From Gammaproteobacteria bacterium (GTDB lineage Bacteria; Pseudomonadota; Gammaproteobacteria; Xanthomonadales; Wenzhouxiangellaceae), in assembly GCA_003561495.1 (NCBI GenBank), contig PWWM01000030.1, positions 1 through 16,786 on the forward strand: a stretch of DNA of 16,786 nt. Direction: 5' to 3'. A program made the translations under genes and the position numbers. A model generated the notes under the pieces. That model was not told the DNA's origin. It made no database searches and saw only the letters and a program-made list of their open reading frames with translations. Of this stretch, positions 16,213 to 16,786 are shown piece after piece. Positions within the stretch are counted from its first letter, which is position 1; each line of letters begins with the position of its first letter.

Positions 16213-16245
16213 GTTTTCTCACCGATTCGTTCCAGCCTGATCATC

Positions 16246-16254
16246 AGTTTACCA
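16246..16254 (-). promoter_or_regulatory. Possible extended -10 for the DUF4124 gene
   Basis: The minus strand reads TGGTAAACT (extended -10, hexamer TAAACT with 4 of 6 matches), about 35 bases before the ATG at 16212. No good -35 is seen. Tentative. Confidence 0.22.
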
Positions 16255-16415
16255 GCCCATCCTCAATCGAACCTGAACAACTGGATCGGAGACACCGAAC
16301 ACACGAAAAGCTTCCAACCTAATTTGGTATTTTCGGTGGTCTAATATTTTGATATTCCCGGAGTGCCAGAATTCGACTCAAAATCCGGTGTCGCGAAAGG
16401 ACCAAGAGAGAAGAC

Positions 16416-16479
16416 CACAGAGACACAGAGGTCACAGAGAAAATACCAAAAGCAAGTTACTTCTTTTCTCTGTGCCTCT
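16416..16479. repeat. CACAGAG-type intergenic inverted repeat
   Basis: CACAGAG occurs three times in a row at 16416, 16424 and 16433, with steps of 8 and 9 bases. The last copy extends to CACAGAGAAAA (16433-16443), which is exactly complementary to TTTTCTCTGTG at 16464-16474. AGAGG (16427-16431) pairs with CCTCT (16475-16479), leaving one unpaired T at 16432. The loop is 20 bases. The right arm then stops matching, so it is shorter than the left. Repeats of this flavour (CACAGAGACACAGAG with its reverse complement) are known to me as dispersed non-coding elements in many environmental bacteria. Its AT-richer composition differs from the rest of the window. Confidence 0.65.
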
Positions 16480-16519
16480 CATCAAACAGATTCCTGTGCT
16501 TGAATTGATCACTGAATCG

Positions 16520-16547
16520 CAGGATTTCAAACAAAACGAAAGTCCTG
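16520..16547. other. Imperfect hairpin downstream of the CACAGAG repeat
   Basis: CAGGATTTC (16520-16528) pairs with GAAA-G-TCCTG (16538-16547), with one bulged G and a 9-base loop. It lies in the same AT-rich intergenic block as the CACAGAG repeat and may belong to the same element. Its function is unknown. Confidence 0.25.
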
Positions 16548-16786
16548 GAAACCACCGAAGTGGGTTGATGTGATCATCGGGGTTTGTCCGGCTCGGGTTG
16601 GAGTTTCTGGGGGCGGGGCGCCGAGCGGCCTTGCCCGGTGCCGCGCTCGAGGTGAACGGCTTGGTTGATGCTTTGAGTTTCGGGGGCGTTTTGGTGCCTA
16701 TCGAATTGCGCTTGATCCAATAATTAGGGGATTGCCTTTAGTGGGATTCTCGGGTGCTCGAAGAACGGATGGATTGTGCCCGCTGC

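Larger units (their letters stand above)
16213..16786. other. Gene-free stretch of 574 bases at the right edge
   Basis: I see no convincing gene here. The part to about 16560 is AT-rich for this window and holds the CACAGAG repeat and a hairpin. The part from about 16560 on is GC-rich again. A minus-strand frame at 16574-16723 stays open for 49 codons and encodes a Gln/Pro/Arg-rich stretch (containing NAPETQSINQAVHLERGTGQ) without an ATG. Frames upstream of it on the minus strand are closed by stops within 30 codons of the edge. It could be the decayed end of a gene or a non-coding repeat. Confidence 0.4.

Noticed and set aside
16416..16440. Short tandem CACAGAG units as a CRISPR array
   Set aside because: The units are 7 bases with 1-2 base gaps, with no spacers of CRISPR length and no cas genes nearby.
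16349..16573. Plus-strand frame of 74 codons in the right intergenic region
   Set aside because: It runs through the CACAGAG repeat, and its Arg/His/Gln-rich peptide (RRPQRHRGHRENTK) is simply the repeat translated. No ribosome site was seen.

Overview
The window is GC-rich chromosomal DNA from a Gram-negative bacterium. The gene repertoire (SlyD-type prolyl isomerase, RhlE-type DEAD-box helicase, a DUF4124 protein, alpha-2-macroglobulin lipoprotein and two lipoprotein/Sec signal types) points to a gammaproteobacterium. The CSLREA/beta-helix protein with an 'IFxxxFE' motif suggests the Xanthomonadales/Wenzhouxiangella-like part of that class. That placement is from memory of protein styles, not from a search.

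Layout, left to right. 1-518 (-) is a HAD hydrolase close to HxpB/YniC, cut by the left edge. 604-1071 (-) is a SlyD-like FKBP isomerase, separated from the HAD gene by a GC-rich hairpin. Divergent from it, 1244-1990 (+) encodes a membrane protein with a DUF3592-like domain. 2099-8113 (+) encodes a 2004-residue alpha-2-macroglobulin lipoprotein whose thioester site has lost both the Cys and the Gln. 8201-9202 (+) is a zinc-free NADPH:quinone oxidoreductase-type MDR protein, convergent with rhlE at 9244-10512 (-); a perfect 10-bp stem lies between them. Upstream of rhlE, 10707-11033 (-) encodes a small lipoprotein. 11214-15710 (+) encodes a 1498-residue secreted mosaic: CSLREA segment, right-handed beta-helix, two beta domains, then a seven-blade RCC1-like propeller with a very regular cysteine pattern. 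15712-16212 (-) is a DUF4124 periplasmic protein whose stop lies one base from that of the mosaic gene. 16213-16786 holds no convincing gene but carries a CACAGAG-type inverted repeat.

The genes are mostly singletons in alternating orientation, so there is little operon logic. The common theme is the cell envelope: five of the nine genes encode exported, lipid-anchored or membrane proteins. SlyD and RhlE are housekeeping protein- and RNA-remodelling factors. No mobile element, phage, CRISPR array, tRNA or rRNA was seen. The most interesting items are the thioester-less A2M, the beta-helix/RCC1 fusion, and a terminator-like hairpin with a U5 tail 31 bases upstream of the rhlE start.
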